A stretch of DNA of 64,000 nt from Rhodocyclaceae bacterium (GCA_016721505.1 JADKHX010000008.1:62001-126000), one strand, 5' to 3'; shown: positions 7,679 through 17,273, counted from the stretch's first letter. Notes: a model not told the origin generated them from the letters alone. Program-made: numbers and translations.

Positions 7679-8491
7679 TTACATCCTGAAATGCTCGCCC
7701 AAATAAACACGGCGTACGGCTTCATTATCGACAATCTCGTGAGGATGTCCAGCAGCTAAAACAGTACCCTCGTTAATAATCGTGGCACGGTCGCAAATGC
7801 CTAGCGTTTCACGCACGTTGTGATCCGTTATCAGCACACCTATGTCGCGGTCTTTAAGAAACTGGATAATTTTTTGTATGTCCAGCACGGCAATCGGATC
7901 GACCCCCGCAAAAGGCTCGTCTAGCAATATAAAACTTGGTCGCGTCGCCAATGCGCGGGCAATTTCAACCCGCCGCCGCTCACCGCCGGAAAGCGAGACA
8001 GCGATGTTCTTGCGAATATGTTCGATGTGCAACTCTTCAAGCAATTCACCCAAGCGAGTTTCCAAATTTGTCGCATCAAGGTCTTGCAATTCCAACACGG
8101 CACGAATATTGTCCTCGACCGAAAGTTTGCGAAACACTGAATTTTCTTGCGGCAAATACGATAGTCCCATGCGCGCACGTCGATGAATCGGCAAGTGCGT
8201 CAGCTGCGCATTGCCGTGATTACCGCTCAAGCGAATCTCTCCCCCATCAGCGGCGACAAGACCCACGACCATATAAAAGCACGTCGTTTTTCCTGCGCCG
8301 TTCGGTCCGAGCAAACCCACCACCTCCCCGGCGCCGACATCAAACGACACATCCTTAACCACCGTACGGCTCTTATATTTCTTGCGCAAATTGTGCGCGG
8401 ATAAACGCGCCGGTTGTGGCGCAATGTCGCTTTTAATGGCGGCATCGGCAAACATATCAGGCGTAAGAATGTCGGAAATAGCTTGTTTCAT
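7679..8491 (-). CDS. lptB: LPS export ABC transporter ATPase LptB
   Basis: 270 residues. Walker A '[12 protein letters not shown]', Q loop 'LPQENSVF', signature 'LSGGERRR', Walker B '[12 protein letters not shown]', switch His in 'LITDHNVRE'. LptB powers extraction of lipopolysaccharide from the inner membrane together with LptF, LptG and LptC. About 28 extra residues precede the usual start ('[16 protein letters not shown]'), so the N terminus may be over-long. In relatives lptC and lptA sit directly upstream; here the upstream neighbour is recX. The stop abuts the first codon of rpoN. Confidence 0.95.
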   Translation of the reverse strand: MKQAISDILTPDMFADAAIKSDIAPQPARLSAHNLRKKYKSRTVVKDVSFDVGAGEVVGLLGPNGAGKTTCFYMVVGLVAADGGEIRLSGNHGNAQLTHLPIHRRARMGLSYLPQENSVFRKLSVEDNIRAVLELQDLDATNLETRLGELLEELHIEHIRKNIAVSLSGGERRRVEIARALATRPSFILLDEPFAGVDPIAVLDIQKIIQFLKDRDIGVLITDHNVRETLGICDRATIINEGTVLAAGHPHEIVDNEAVRRVYLGEHFRM

Positions 8492-8567
8492 GAGAGATCT
8501 ATCGAAAAAGAGATGTCACCAAAACCGACCGGCCAGTGTCTATGCCTTAGTGTCGAACGGGAAATCA

Positions 8568-9107
8568 TTACTCAGCGGCTCCAATAGCACTAGCGGCTTC
8601 CTTCGCGTCGCGCAAAATTCGGCGTATGACGTCGGTGGAAAAACCACGATATTGCAAAAAACGGGCTTGCTTTGCCCATTCCTTGGCGTCCTTTGGCACT
8701 TGACCAAATTTGCGTGTCCACAGCGCGTTAGCGCGTTGTAGTTCGTCGTTGTCGGTTTCGGTAGCTAGTTGCGTGTCGAGTTGTTCGGCGGCAAGCTCAC
8801 TGCCGATTCCTTTGGCGCGTAGGGTTTGCGCGAGGCGGGATCGACCAAGCCGAGCGGCGTGACTGCGAACGTAACTGGCAGCGAAACGCTCATCAGACAA
8901 AAGTCCGAGTTCAGTTAGTTCATCGAGTACAACGGTGATTTCATCAGCGGTGCCATGCTCGGCCAATTTTTTAATCAATTCGGCACGGCTACGTTCGCGT
9001 CCGGCGAGTAGGCGAATTGCGCGTTGGCGCAGGCTAGGTAAAACCACTCCCGCGCCAAACCTCACACTATCACTTTGATCGTTTTCGCTAGACATCGCTG
9101 CTTGCAA
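8568..9107 (-). CDS. recX: Regulatory protein RecX
   Basis: 179 residues of three-helix repeats. Typical segments are 'AIRLLAGRERSRAELIKKL', 'LGLLSDERFAASYVRSHAARLGR' (in parts) and 'FLQYRGFSTDVIRRIL'. RecX binds the RecA filament and limits its extension. The start appears to be TTG at 9105-9107: AGGAGG lies a few bases upstream, while the in-frame ATG at 9095 is too far from it. The gene follows recA after a strong hairpin, so its expression is probably reduced relative to recA. Confidence 0.92.
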   Translation of the reverse strand: MQAAMSSENDQSDSVRFGAGVVLPSLRQRAIRLLAGRERSRAELIKKLAEHGTADEITVVLDELTELGLLSDERFAASYVRSHAARLGRSRLAQTLRAKGIGSELAAEQLDTQLATETDNDELQRANALWTRKFGQVPKDAKEWAKQARFLQYRGFSTDVIRRILRDAKEAASAIGAAE

Positions 9108-9130
9108 AAAAACCTCCTGCTAGGCTTCCG

Positions 9131-9158
9131 CGACTAAGCGAAACGTGACGCTTAGTCG
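9131..9158 (-). terminator. Hairpin at the end of recA (recA-recX attenuator)
   Basis: CGACTAAGCG (9131-9140) and CGCTTAGTCG (9149-9158) form a perfect 10-bp stem with an 8-base loop. The stem includes the recA stop codon. A run of T follows only after the recX Shine-Dalgarno, so this is more likely an attenuator or mRNA-stability hairpin than a complete terminator. Confidence 0.6.
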
Positions 9159-10189
9159 TCGCTGTCTGCCGGTGCCGCTGACTTCTCCGCACCAGGGACG
9201 GCAACGCCAACTGCGGCGCGCACTTTGTTTTCGATTTCGGTCGATAGCTCGGGATGTTCACGCAAAAATTTGCGTGCGTTGTCCTTGCCTTGCCCCACTT
9301 TTTCACCTTTGTAGGCGTACCACGCGCCGGATTTTTCGACGATTTTATGGGTCACGCCCAATTCCACCACTTCGCCTTCGCGAGAAATACCTTCTCCATA
9401 GAGGATATCGAAATGCGCTTCACGGAACGGTGGTGCAACTTTGTTTTTGACGACTTTGACTTTGGTTTCGTTACCGATCACTTCGTCACCATTTTTAATC
9501 GCGCCGGTGCGGCGGATGTCCATACGAACGGAGGCGTAAAACTTGAGTGCGTTACCACCAGTGGTAGTCTCAGGGCTACCGAACATAACGCCGATTTTCA
9601 TCCGAATTTGGTTAATGAAAATCACTAAGGTGTTGGTGCGTTTAATATTTGCAGTGAGTTTGCGCAGTGCCTGGCTCATCAAGCGTGCTTGCAAGCCGGG
9701 CAATTGGTCGCCCATTTCGCCTTCGATCTCAGCGCGAGGCGTGAGCGCGGCGACCGAGTCGATCACGATTAAGTCGACACCACCGGAGCGCACCAACATA
9801 TCCGTGATTTCCAAGCCTTGCTCACCGGTATCCGGTTGCGAAATCAGCAGATCCGGCACATTCACGCCCAGCTTGGCGGCATAGCCTGGGTCTAGTGCAT
9901 TTTCCGCGTCGATATACGCAGCGACGCCACCGGCTTTTTGAATTTCGGCGACGACATGCAAACACAATGTGGTTTTGCCTGAAGATTCCGGGCCGTAGAT
10001 TTCAACCACACGGCCGCGTGGTAAGCCGCCAATGCCCAACGCAATGTCTAACCCCAATGAACCGGTCGAAACGGTTTGAATGTCGTCGGAGGCGAGGCCT
10101 TCACCCATCTTCATGATGGAGCCCTTGCCAAACTGCTTTTCGATTTGCGCTAGCGCGGCCTGCAGCGCCTTGGTTTTGTTGTCGTCCAT
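9152..10189 (-). CDS. recA: Recombinase RecA
   Basis: 345 residues, normal length. P-loop '[10 protein letters not shown]' near 67-76, catalytic Glu in '[11 protein letters not shown]', '[19 protein letters not shown]', L1/L2 DNA-binding loops including '[14 protein letters not shown]' and '[14 protein letters not shown]'. It forms ATP-dependent filaments on single-stranded DNA for homologous recombination and triggers LexA cleavage. GAGAG precedes the ATG. The 118-base upstream gap has no convincing LexA box by eye. Confidence 0.99.
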   Translation of the reverse strand: MDDNKTKALQAALAQIEKQFGKGSIMKMGEGLASDDIQTVSTGSLGLDIALGIGGLPRGRVVEIYGPESSGKTTLCLHVVAEIQKAGGVAAYIDAENALDPGYAAKLGVNVPDLLISQPDTGEQGLEITDMLVRSGGVDLIVIDSVAALTPRAEIEGEMGDQLPGLQARLMSQALRKLTANIKRTNTLVIFINQIRMKIGVMFGSPETTTGGNALKFYASVRMDIRRTGAIKNGDEVIGNETKVKVVKNKVAPPFREAHFDILYGEGISREGEVVELGVTHKIVEKSGAWYAYKGEKVGQGKDNARKFLREHPELSTEIENKVRAAVGVAVPGAEKSAAPADSDD

Positions 10190-10307
10190 TTGCTCTCTTC
10201 TTTCCTTGGTTTCGATTATGGCATGCGTTTTGCTGGAAAATTTTTTGCGCTTCTCTGTGACTAATCCAGCAGCTATTTACAACTATTTTGGTTACTACCT
10301 CACACTG

Positions 10308-10826
10308 CTAATTCATTTCCTTGATGCGGCTTAACAATCCTTGCAATGCATGAATGACGGCTTGACGACGAATGCTTTCTCGGTCGCCGCCGAACACACA
10401 TCGCTCGGTCCGTGTTGCTGTTTCAGTTTGTTTCTGGATGCACCAAGCGAAGCATACGGTGCCCACTGGCTTATCAGGTGAGCCACCGGCGGGCCCGGCA
10501 ATGCCGGTAATTGCCAGCGAAATCTGCGCCTGCGAATTGAGTAAAGCGCCCACCGCCATCTCACCCGCGGTCTCAAGACTCACCGCGCCGTGTGCTTCAA
10601 GCGTGGCAGCACGCACGCCAAGCATGTCGATTTTTGCTTGATTGGAATAGGTCACAAAACCACGATCAAACCACGCCGAGCTACCTGCTGTGTGAGTGAT
10701 CACTTGCGCTACCCAGCCACCCGTGCATGATTCAGCCGCTGCGATAGTTATTGGTGGCGTCGCCAGTTGGTGCTGCTGACACGCCGTCCCGACAGCTGCG
10801 GAAAGCTGGGTGAGTTGGTCATCCAT
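10308..10826 (-). CDS. pncC: CinA C-terminal-type NMN amidohydrolase
   Basis: 172 residues, the stand-alone CinA-C domain. The hallmark 'AAAESCTGGWVAQ' is near residue 30, then 'GSSAWFDRGFVTYSNQAK' and 'LAITGIAGPAGGSPDKPVGT'. It deamidates nicotinamide mononucleotide in pyridine-nucleotide recycling. The N-terminal stretch 'CQQHQLATPP', just before the conserved core, is encoded by a short palindromic repeat in antisense orientation. It follows pgpA after six bases and precedes recA. Confidence 0.93.
   Translation of the reverse strand: MDDQLTQLSAAVGTACQQHQLATPPITIAAAESCTGGWVAQVITHTAGSSAWFDRGFVTYSNQAKIDMLGVRAATLEAHGAVSLETAGEMAVGALLNSQAQISLAITGIAGPAGGSPDKPVGTVCFAWCIQKQTETATRTERCVFGGDRESIRRQAVIHALQGLLSRIKEMN
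10761..10787 (+). repeat. Short palindromic repeat (27 bp), inside pncC
   Basis: CGCCAGTTGGTGCTG followed by ACACGCCGT. It is coding within the poorly conserved N-terminal linker of the CinA-type protein and opposite in orientation to the gene, giving 'QQHQLA'. Confidence 0.75.
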
Positions 10827-10832
10827 CGCGAC

Positions 10833-11357
10833 TCATTTCCACACTTGGGCTAAGACAATTTGCGCCAACAAAATTGTCAACACGGTATATCCGGCCGCCA
10901 CGGCATCGTCCATCATGACGCCAAAACCGTTCTTGACTTGTGTATCGAAATATTTGGCTGGCTGGGGTTTGACGATATCGTAAAAACGAAACCACAAAAA
11001 CGCGGCCAACTGCCACGCCCAGCCCATGGGTGTCAGGCTGGCGGAAATTAGCAACAACACTGTCCAAAACGGCACGATTTCATCCCACACTATTGCGCCG
11101 TGATCGACCACTCCGAGTGAGCGTCCGGTGATTTGGCAGCACCACACACCTAGGGCAAACGCCACCAGCAAGAAAACAGAAAAAACCATATTGGCATCCA
11201 TCAGCGCACGCAAAGGCCAATAAGTCCCCCACGCAAACAACGTTCCTGCCGTGCCCGGCGCAAATGGCGACAGCCCTGAGCCAAAACCCGTCGCGACGAT
11301 GTGTGCAGGGTGTTTGAACAGAAAAGAAACGGGCGGCGGTGAAGGTTTTTTGATCAT
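10833..11357 (-). CDS. pgpA: Phosphatidylglycerophosphatase A
   Basis: 174 residues with four hydrophobic segments. Family signatures: 'GFGSGLSPFAPGTAGT', 'DHGAIVWDEIVPF', 'FRFYDIVKPQPAKYFD' and 'VKNGFGVMMDDAVAAGY'. It removes phosphate from phosphatidylglycerophosphate in the inner membrane to give phosphatidylglycerol. It is the first gene of the pgpA-pncC pair, followed by recA. The 180 bases upstream to the RND gene hold A/T-rich sequence that probably carries its promoter; no clear box stood out. Confidence 0.95.
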   Translation of the reverse strand: MIKKPSPPPVSFLFKHPAHIVATGFGSGLSPFAPGTAGTLFAWGTYWPLRALMDANMVFSVFLLVAFALGVWCCQITGRSLGVVDHGAIVWDEIVPFWTVLLLISASLTPMGWAWQLAAFLWFRFYDIVKPQPAKYFDTQVKNGFGVMMDDAVAAGYTVLTILLAQIVLAQVWK

Positions 11358-11537
11358 GATTTGCTCGTCTAATTGGCTGGTACAAAAATACCGCGTGGCG
11401 CAAGCTTCTGAAATAAAACAATATTAAATTTATTAATACTGTATGCGCAACCAGTGTATCGCAATAAATTTAATTGCGCAAGACTCGCTAACTCTGGTGT
11501 TTTCGCAACCGTCTATGATTGCCAAACTACCGGTAAT

Positions 11538-14500
11538 TTACTGCTTTACCCCGCCGTAACGTCTAAACCAAGCCCCGACTTTATCCATATACAAATACAC
11601 CACCGGCGTTAGGTAGAGCGTTAGAAATTGGGATAGTAACAAGCCGCCGACCACTGCTAACCCTAGCGGTCGGCGCACCGCCGCGCTGGCGCCCCAGCCG
11701 ATGGCGATGGGCAGCGTGCCGGCTAGCGCGGCCATAGTGGTCATCATGATCGGGCGAAAGCGCACAATGCAGGCATCGAAAATAGCTTGTGATGGCGGGA
11801 GCGCTTCGTTGCGCTGTTTTTCGAGCGCGAAATCGATCATCAAGATCGCATTTTTCTTGACGATGCCGACCAGCATGATGATGCCGACAAACGCGTACAG
11901 ACTCAGGTCGACTTTAAAAACTAGCAAGGTGAGCAATGCGCCAAGACCGGCGGCGGGCAGGCCGGACAATATGGTGATCGGGTGAATATAGCTCTCGTAC
12001 AAAACGCCGAGCACGATGTAAACCACCAAAATTGCGATCAATAATAAGGTTCCAAGTCCGACCAACGAGGATTCAAAGGCTTGTGCGGTGCCTTGCAAAC
12101 CGGTGGTAAGCGATGCGGGCAGGCGTAGCTCGCGTTCCATTTTGCGAATCTGATTGACTGCTTCGCCGAGTGATACGCCGGGGAGCAAATTGAACGAGAG
12201 CGTGACCGATGGGAGTTGGCCTTGATGATTGACGGTGAGCGCTTGCGTGCTGCGGCTGATGCGTGCGACGGCATCGACCGAAACCAATTTTCCCGTGTTT
12301 GAGCGCACATGAATTTTGCCTAATGTGGCTGGATTTGCTTGGTATTCCGGCGCAACTTCTAGGATAACTTGATACTGATTTGTCGCCGCATAGATCGTCG
12401 AGATTTGCCGGGCACTGAACGCACTTTGCAAGGCATCTTCAACTTGGCCGAAATTCAATCCGAGTGGCGCTAATTTGTTGCGATCAATTTCCAAATGAAC
12501 GACGGGGCTTTGGTTTTTCAAGTTTGAATTCACGTCTACAAATCCGGGCAGCTGTCGCAGCTTGGCTTCCAGTGTGTCGTTCCAGCGGTATAGCTCGGCC
12601 AAATCAGTGTCTTGCAGCGTGTATTGATATTGCGCGCTGGAGGATTGTCCGCCGATGCGTATGCTGGGTGGGTTTTGCATAAACACCCGCACACCGGGCA
12701 CGCTAGCGAGTTTAGGGCGGAGCCTCGCAATAACTTGTTCCGGTGTCTCCGATCGCTCTGATCGCGGCTTGAGATTTATGACTATCGTGCCGGTGTTACT
12801 CACGGTACGTGAACCGCCCGCACCGACAAAGGAACCTATCGACATGACAGCGGAATCGGTCACGACAAGCTCCGCCAATGCGCGCTGACGTTGCATCATG
12901 GCTTCAAACGAGATGTCTTGCGGGCCTTCAACGGAGGCAAATATTTGACCACTATCGCCACTGGGAATGAAGTCCTTTGGTACCGTCACAAACAGCACTG
13001 AAGCCAGAATGACGGTCGCCACAAACGACAGCATCACCGTCCGCGGATGCACCATACACCACGACAGCGAGCGCCGATAGTTGCTGAGCAGCGCGTCAAA
13101 AAATCGTTCGAAGGCCATAAAAATTCGGCCGTGTTTTTGATCAAAGTCGTGGTGCAAATAGCGCGCACAGAGCATCGGCGTCAGCGTCAAGGAAACAAAG
13201 CTGGAAACCAAAATCGCTGCACAAATCGTCACCGCGAATTCATGCAAGAGTCGACCGACGATGCCTTGCATAAACAACAGTGGAATGAACACGGCAACTA
13301 GCGATAGAGTCATTGAAATAATCGTGAAGCCAATTTCACGCGAGCCGCGAATGGCCGCATCGAGCGGCGTTTCGCCGTTCTCCACATGGCGAATGATGTT
13401 CTCCAAAACCACGATCGCATCATCGACCACAAAGCCGACCGAGAGCGTCAACGCCAGCAAAGACAAATTATCCAGACTGTAATCAAGCGCGTACATCACA
13501 GCAAAAGTGCCAATGACTGAAATCGGCAAAGCGAGCGCCGGAATCAGTGTCGCCGAGAGATTGCGCAGGAACATCAGGATGACCAAAATTACCAAGAATC
13601 CGGCTAACACCAGCGTGAATTGCACATCTGCGATGCCCTCGCGTATCGTCACGCTGCGGTCATACATCACTTTCAACTCCACCGAAGCGGGCAAGTTTTC
13701 TTGAAACGCGGGTAGTACACGTCGAATTGCGTCGACCGTTTCTATCGTGTTGGTGCCGGGCTGACGATTGACGGCAAGAATGATGGTGCGATTGTCGTTA
13801 AACCAAGCGGCGACCTTGCGATTTTCGACGCCATCGACAACACGCGCCAACTCTTCAAGGCGCACTGGCGCGCCATTGCGATACGCCACGGTGACTTGGC
13901 GATAGGCGGCTGCATCGAGCAATTGACCGTTAGCTTGCAGCGAAAAACTTTGCCGCGTACCATCTAACGAACCGAGCGGTTGATTCACATTGGCCGCTTT
14001 AACGGCTTGCTGCAATTCATCAATGCCGATGCCGCGCGAAGACAATTGTGAAGGATCAGCTTGAATTCGTACGGCATATTTTTGCGCACCATTAACTTGC
14101 ACTTGTGCGACCCCGGGGAGCGTCGACAAACGTTGTGCAAGCTGCGTTTCGGCGTATTCGTTCACCACCCAAGTCGGCAGCGTCGTCGAATACATGGCGA
14201 TAAAAAGGATCGGTGAGTCAGCCGGATTCACCTTACGAAACGATGGCGGTGTGGGCATGTCTGGCGGCAGTTTGCGCTGCCCCGCCGCGATGGCAGATTG
14301 CACATCTTGCGCAGCGGCATCGATGTTGCGATCCAGCGAAAATTGCAGTGTGATAGAAGTCGTACCTTGCGCACTACTTGAGGTCATCGACTCCAATCCG
14401 GCGATACTTGAAAATTGACCTTCTAGCGGTGTCGCAACTGATGCCGCCATCGTTTCCGGTGACGCACCGGGCAGCGACGCGCTAACCGAAATTGTCGGAT

Positions 14501-14624
14501 AGTCGACATTGGGCAACTCGGCCACCGGCAAGCTGCGGTAAGCGATGATGCCGAATAATAGAATCGCTGCCATCAATAGCGATGTCATCACCGGTCGGCG
14601 TATACATAGTTCCGACAGTTGCAT
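11538..14624 (-). CDS. RND multidrug efflux transporter (MdtB/MdtC-like)
   Basis: 1028 residues. It has twelve transmembrane segments in two halves with two large periplasmic loops. The first helix follows 'CIRRPVMTSLLMAAILLFG'. Proton-relay acids are in 'SVGFVVDDAIVVLEN' in TM4. The loop segments 'PNVDYPTISVSASLPGASPE' and 'GVAQVQVNGAQKYAVRI' place it in the HAE1 family. It pumps hydrophobic compounds from periplasm or membrane with an adaptor and an outer-membrane channel. It is 20 bases downstream of the adaptor gene; no TolC-like channel gene is in the window. Specificity is unknown. Confidence 0.95.
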   Translation of the reverse strand: MQLSELCIRRPVMTSLLMAAILLFGIIAYRSLPVAELPNVDYPTISVSASLPGASPETMAASVATPLEGQFSSIAGLESMTSSSAQGTTSITLQFSLDRNIDAAAQDVQSAIAAGQRKLPPDMPTPPSFRKVNPADSPILFIAMYSTTLPTWVVNEYAETQLAQRLSTLPGVAQVQVNGAQKYAVRIQADPSQLSSRGIGIDELQQAVKAANVNQPLGSLDGTRQSFSLQANGQLLDAAAYRQVTVAYRNGAPVRLEELARVVDGVENRKVAAWFNDNRTIILAVNRQPGTNTIETVDAIRRVLPAFQENLPASVELKVMYDRSVTIREGIADVQFTLVLAGFLVILVILMFLRNLSATLIPALALPISVIGTFAVMYALDYSLDNLSLLALTLSVGFVVDDAIVVLENIIRHVENGETPLDAAIRGSREIGFTIISMTLSLVAVFIPLLFMQGIVGRLLHEFAVTICAAILVSSFVSLTLTPMLCARYLHHDFDQKHGRIFMAFERFFDALLSNYRRSLSWCMVHPRTVMLSFVATVILASVLFVTVPKDFIPSGDSGQIFASVEGPQDISFEAMMQRQRALAELVVTDSAVMSIGSFVGAGGSRTVSNTGTIVINLKPRSERSETPEQVIARLRPKLASVPGVRVFMQNPPSIRIGGQSSSAQYQYTLQDTDLAELYRWNDTLEAKLRQLPGFVDVNSNLKNQSPVVHLEIDRNKLAPLGLNFGQVEDALQSAFSARQISTIYAATNQYQVILEVAPEYQANPATLGKIHVRSNTGKLVSVDAVARISRSTQALTVNHQGQLPSVTLSFNLLPGVSLGEAVNQIRKMERELRLPASLTTGLQGTAQAFESSLVGLGTLLLIAILVVYIVLGVLYESYIHPITILSGLPAAGLGALLTLLVFKVDLSLYAFVGIIMLVGIVKKNAILMIDFALEKQRNEALPPSQAIFDACIVRFRPIMMTTMAALAGTLPIAIGWGASAAVRRPLGLAVVGGLLLSQFLTLYLTPVVYLYMDKVGAWFRRYGGVKQ

Positions 14625-14644
14625 TTTCTTGACTTTTTGGGTTC

Positions 14645-15781
14645 TTAGTTGGGCTTCTTGCCGCCATCGACGGGTTTTATGCGGGCAGCAGCAGTTAGGC
14701 GCAATTGACCTTCAATTACCACCATCTCCTCGGCGCTCAAGCCTTCAGCTATCACTGCCTGCGTCTTTTGCAAATTGCCAATTTTTACTTTGCGGATTTC
14801 CACCGTATCATCGGTTTTCGCCACAAAAACAAAGCTACCCTCGGCACCTTGCTGTATCGCTTCGGCAGGAATGACCACTGCATTTTTAAGTTGGTCGAGC
14901 ACAAGGCTGACAGTGACAAACTGCCCGCTCGTGAGTTTTTCTTGCTCGTTTGCCATAACGGCTTTGAGCAAAATTGTGCCAGTGCTAGCATCCACGCCAT
15001 TGTCGATAAAACGCACTTGCGCGGCGAGCAATTCGCTGCCGCCCGGCAAGGCAATCTCAGCCGCCATAGTTTTCTTTCCGGTGTGCAGCGCAGCTTGCAG
15101 CTTTGGCAGATATTTCTCCGGCACGTTGAAACTCACATAGAGCGGCTTCACGCGATTAACCACCGCCAAGGTCGTGTCGTTGGCTTTGACTGCTGCGCCG
15201 GGGAACACCAGTTTCGCGCCGACAATGCCGCTAATCGGTGCCTTGATGGTCGCGTAGGACAACTGCAACCGGGCAAGTTCTGCGGCGGCTGAATCGGCAC
15301 TCGCGCTGGATTCCGCAGCTGCTGCAGCAGTGCTTAGTTCGGCGACCTTTTCATCCGAGACAAAACCTTTGGCACGCAGCGCAATGTAACGCTCGACATC
15401 GGCGCGCGCCTTTTGCCATTGCGCGTTGGTCTTGGCTTGATTGGCAAGCGCTTGATTGAGCTTGGCTTGAAAATCCGCTGGATCAAGTTGCAATAAAACG
15501 TCGCCTTGCCCAACGTGCTGACCTTCCGAGAAGCGCACTGTTTTCACTTGACCATCAACGCGAGATTTGAGCGTCACCGTCTCGTAGGCTTCAGTGCGAC
15601 CGGTAATTTCCAATTGAACCGACACATCTTGCAAACTGGCTTTCGCCACCACCACCGGCACTGGTGGCGCGGCGGCCTTCTCTTTTTTCGGAGCGAAGAT
15701 TTCCGGTCGCGCATAAAACCAAATCGCAGCGACACTTACCAACAAAATGGTGGCGATTGCTGCGGCACGTTTTCTCGTCAT
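14645..15781 (-). CDS. RND efflux periplasmic adaptor
   Basis: 378 residues. An N-terminal membrane anchor 'AAAIATILLVSVAAIWFYA' is followed by the lipoyl half 'VTLKSRVDGQVKTVRFSEGQ' and an alpha-hairpin coiled coil ('FQAKLNQALANQAKTNAQW'). After it come the second lipoyl half 'LSYATIKAPISGIVG' and the beta-barrel. It bridges the RND pump encoded next and an outer-membrane channel. It starts eight bases after lysA, so it is probably transcribed from the lptM-lysA promoter. Confidence 0.93.
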   Translation of the reverse strand: MTRKRAAAIATILLVSVAAIWFYARPEIFAPKKEKAAAPPVPVVVAKASLQDVSVQLEITGRTEAYETVTLKSRVDGQVKTVRFSEGQHVGQGDVLLQLDPADFQAKLNQALANQAKTNAQWQKARADVERYIALRAKGFVSDEKVAELSTAAAAAESSASADSAAAELARLQLSYATIKAPISGIVGAKLVFPGAAVKANDTTLAVVNRVKPLYVSFNVPEKYLPKLQAALHTGKKTMAAEIALPGGSELLAAQVRFIDNGVDASTGTILLKAVMANEQEKLTSGQFVTVSLVLDQLKNAVVIPAEAIQQGAEGSFVFVAKTDDTVEIRKVKIGNLQKTQAVIAEGLSAEEMVVIEGQLRLTAAARIKPVDGGKKPN

Positions 15782-15789
15782 GGCTTCGC

Positions 15790-17130
15790 CTATGGTAATA
15801 AAGATTCGAGCGCAAATAATTGCGCCACGGCTTCGCGTTGCCTAATCAAATGGACATCATTGCCATCAACCATCACCTCAGCCGCACGCGGGCGTGTGTT
15901 GTAGTTCGATGCCATTGCCATGCCATAGGCACCGGTAGAAAGAATTGCCAGCAAGTCGCCTTCGCTTAGCGCCAAACTTCTATCGTGGCCGAGCCAGTCG
16001 CCGGACTCACAAACCGGGCCGACGATTTCGTAAATTGACGGCGGCAGAGCGGGATTTTCGCGAAGCACTGCTTCGCGCCCGTGTAGCGTCCCGGCTGTCC
16101 TAGGTCGAGACTCCACACCAGCACCAGCTGGTGAATTGCCGACTTTAACAATTTCATGCCACGCCTCATACATCGCAGGTCGCATCAAATCATTCATCGC
16201 CGCATCAACGATAGCAAAGTTTTTCACCTCGCCGGGCTTAAGCACATCAACACGCGTCAGCAGCAGCCCGGCATTGCCAACCAGAGAGCGTCCCGGCTCG
16301 AAAATAAGTTTCTCCGTTCGACGGGCCAGTTTCACGAGCATTGGCGCCAGATATTCGGCAGCGCTCGGTGCGGCTTCGTCACTGCGATAGGTAATGCCCA
16401 TGCCGCCGCCGACATCGATATGTTCGATAACAATGCCGTCTGTGGCGAGCGCGTCAACCAACGACAACAATTTATCGACCGCTTCCGCCGCCGGAGCAGG
16501 GTCGAGAAGCTGCGAACCAATGTGGCAGTCGATACCGACCACTTTGATATTTCTTAAACTTGCCGCGTGACGATAAATGGCGTGTGCTTCGGTATACGCA
16601 ACACCGAATTTGTTCGACTTTAATCCGGTCGAAATATAGGGATGAGTTTTGGCATCGACATCGGGATTAACTCGCAGCGAAATTCTCGCGATGCATCCCA
16701 AGCTTTCCGCCACTTCGTTTAGCGTGGCCAATTCGCTAGCGGATTCAATATTGAAACAGTGAATGCCGACCTTCAGCGCTTCGGCCATTTCAGCAGGTTT
16801 TTTTCCTACGCCAGAAAATACAATTTTGTCCGGCGACCCGCCCGCCGCCAACACGCGCGCCAACTCCCCGCCTGAAACAATATCGAAGCCCGCGCCAAGT
16901 CGTGCAAACACGTTAAGCACGGCAAGATTCGAATTGGCCTTGATGGCGTAACAAACCATGGAGCGATCGATCACACCATGCGCACGTAAAGTGTCCGTGT
17001 AAGCCAAAAAAGCTGCCGTGAGGGCGGCGCGTGAATAGACATAGCAAGGCGTACCAAAACGCGCCGCAATATCTGCTAGCGACACACCTTCAACACAAAG
17101 GCTGCCGTTACGTTCAAAAGCCAGCGTCAT
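15790..17130 (-). CDS. lysA: Diaminopimelate decarboxylase carrying an in-frame 34-residue repeat insertion
   Basis: 446 residues, longer than the usual 410-420. PLP-binding Lys64 is in 'CYAIKANSN', 'HIGSQLLDP' follows, the phosphate loop is 'HIDVGGGMGITY', and Arg is in 'FEPGRSLVGNAG'. The active-site cysteine loop is 'VGPVCESGDWLG' (Cys374) and there is a tyrosine near the C terminus. It makes lysine from meso-diaminopimelate. Residues 332-365 ('NSPAGAGVES' to 'NPALPPS') are encoded by a 102-bp palindromic repeat, placed just before the catalytic CESGD loop. Outside the insertion the protein looks intact. The start codon overlaps the lptM stop (ATGA). Confidence 0.97.
   Translation of the reverse strand: MTLAFERNGSLCVEGVSLADIAARFGTPCYVYSRAALTAAFLAYTDTLRAHGVIDRSMVCYAIKANSNLAVLNVFARLGAGFDIVSGGELARVLAAGGSPDKIVFSGVGKKPAEMAEALKVGIHCFNIESASELATLNEVAESLGCIARISLRVNPDVDAKTHPYISTGLKSNKFGVAYTEAHAIYRHAASLRNIKVVGIDCHIGSQLLDPAPAAEAVDKLLSLVDALATDGIVIEHIDVGGGMGITYRSDEAAPSAAEYLAPMLVKLARRTEKLIFEPGRSLVGNAGLLLTRVDVLKPGEVKNFAIVDAAMNDLMRPAMYEAWHEIVKVGNSPAGAGVESRPRTAGTLHGREAVLRENPALPPSIYEIVGPVCESGDWLGHDRSLALSEGDLLAILSTGAYGMAMASNYNTRPRAAEVMVDGNDVHLIRQREAVAQLFALESLLP
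16036..16137 (-). repeat. 102-bp palindromic repeat, full copy B (in-frame in lysA)
   Basis: 34 codons without a stop, in the sense direction of lysA. The second hairpin is perfect: CGCGAAGC / GCTTCGCG with an AGT loop. The first hairpin is partly degraded here. The left end has ACCAGCTGGTGCTGGT, linking it to the short repeats. Confidence 0.9.
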
Positions 17131-17273
17131 GCACGAATTACCGCTGCGGCGTGGCTGCTATCATCACTCAAATGTATCAGCGCAGATGGTTGATAAAGTG
17201 GCCCTTTGGTTCCGCAAGCATTGAGCAATAGGGCTGCAAGCACGGCAAGCAACAAGCGATTTTTATAGCGCAT
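17127..17273 (-). CDS. lptM: LptM-like (YifL) small lipoprotein
   Basis: 48 residues: signal peptide with lipobox 'LLLNAC' and then 'GTKGPLYQP', the signature of the LptM/YifL family. LptM is a small outer-membrane lipoprotein that helps LptD-LptE mature. The start ATG at 17271-17273 is chosen because it directly precedes the signal peptide; the frame is open further upstream. The stop overlaps the lysA start, an association common in Proteobacteria. Confidence 0.85.
   Translation of the reverse strand: MRYKNRLLLAVLAALLLNACGTKGPLYQPSALIHLSDDSSHAAAVIRA

Noticed and set aside
10190..10307. Possible LexA box upstream of recA (CTG...CAG near 10255)
   Set aside because: The spacing is nine bases, not ten, and the flanking T/A bases do not fit CTGT-N8-ACAG.
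13735..13770. GTTGGTGCCGGG in the RND transporter gene, similar to the short repeat
   Set aside because: It encodes the conserved 'RQPGTNTI' of the RND family, so the match is a coincidence.
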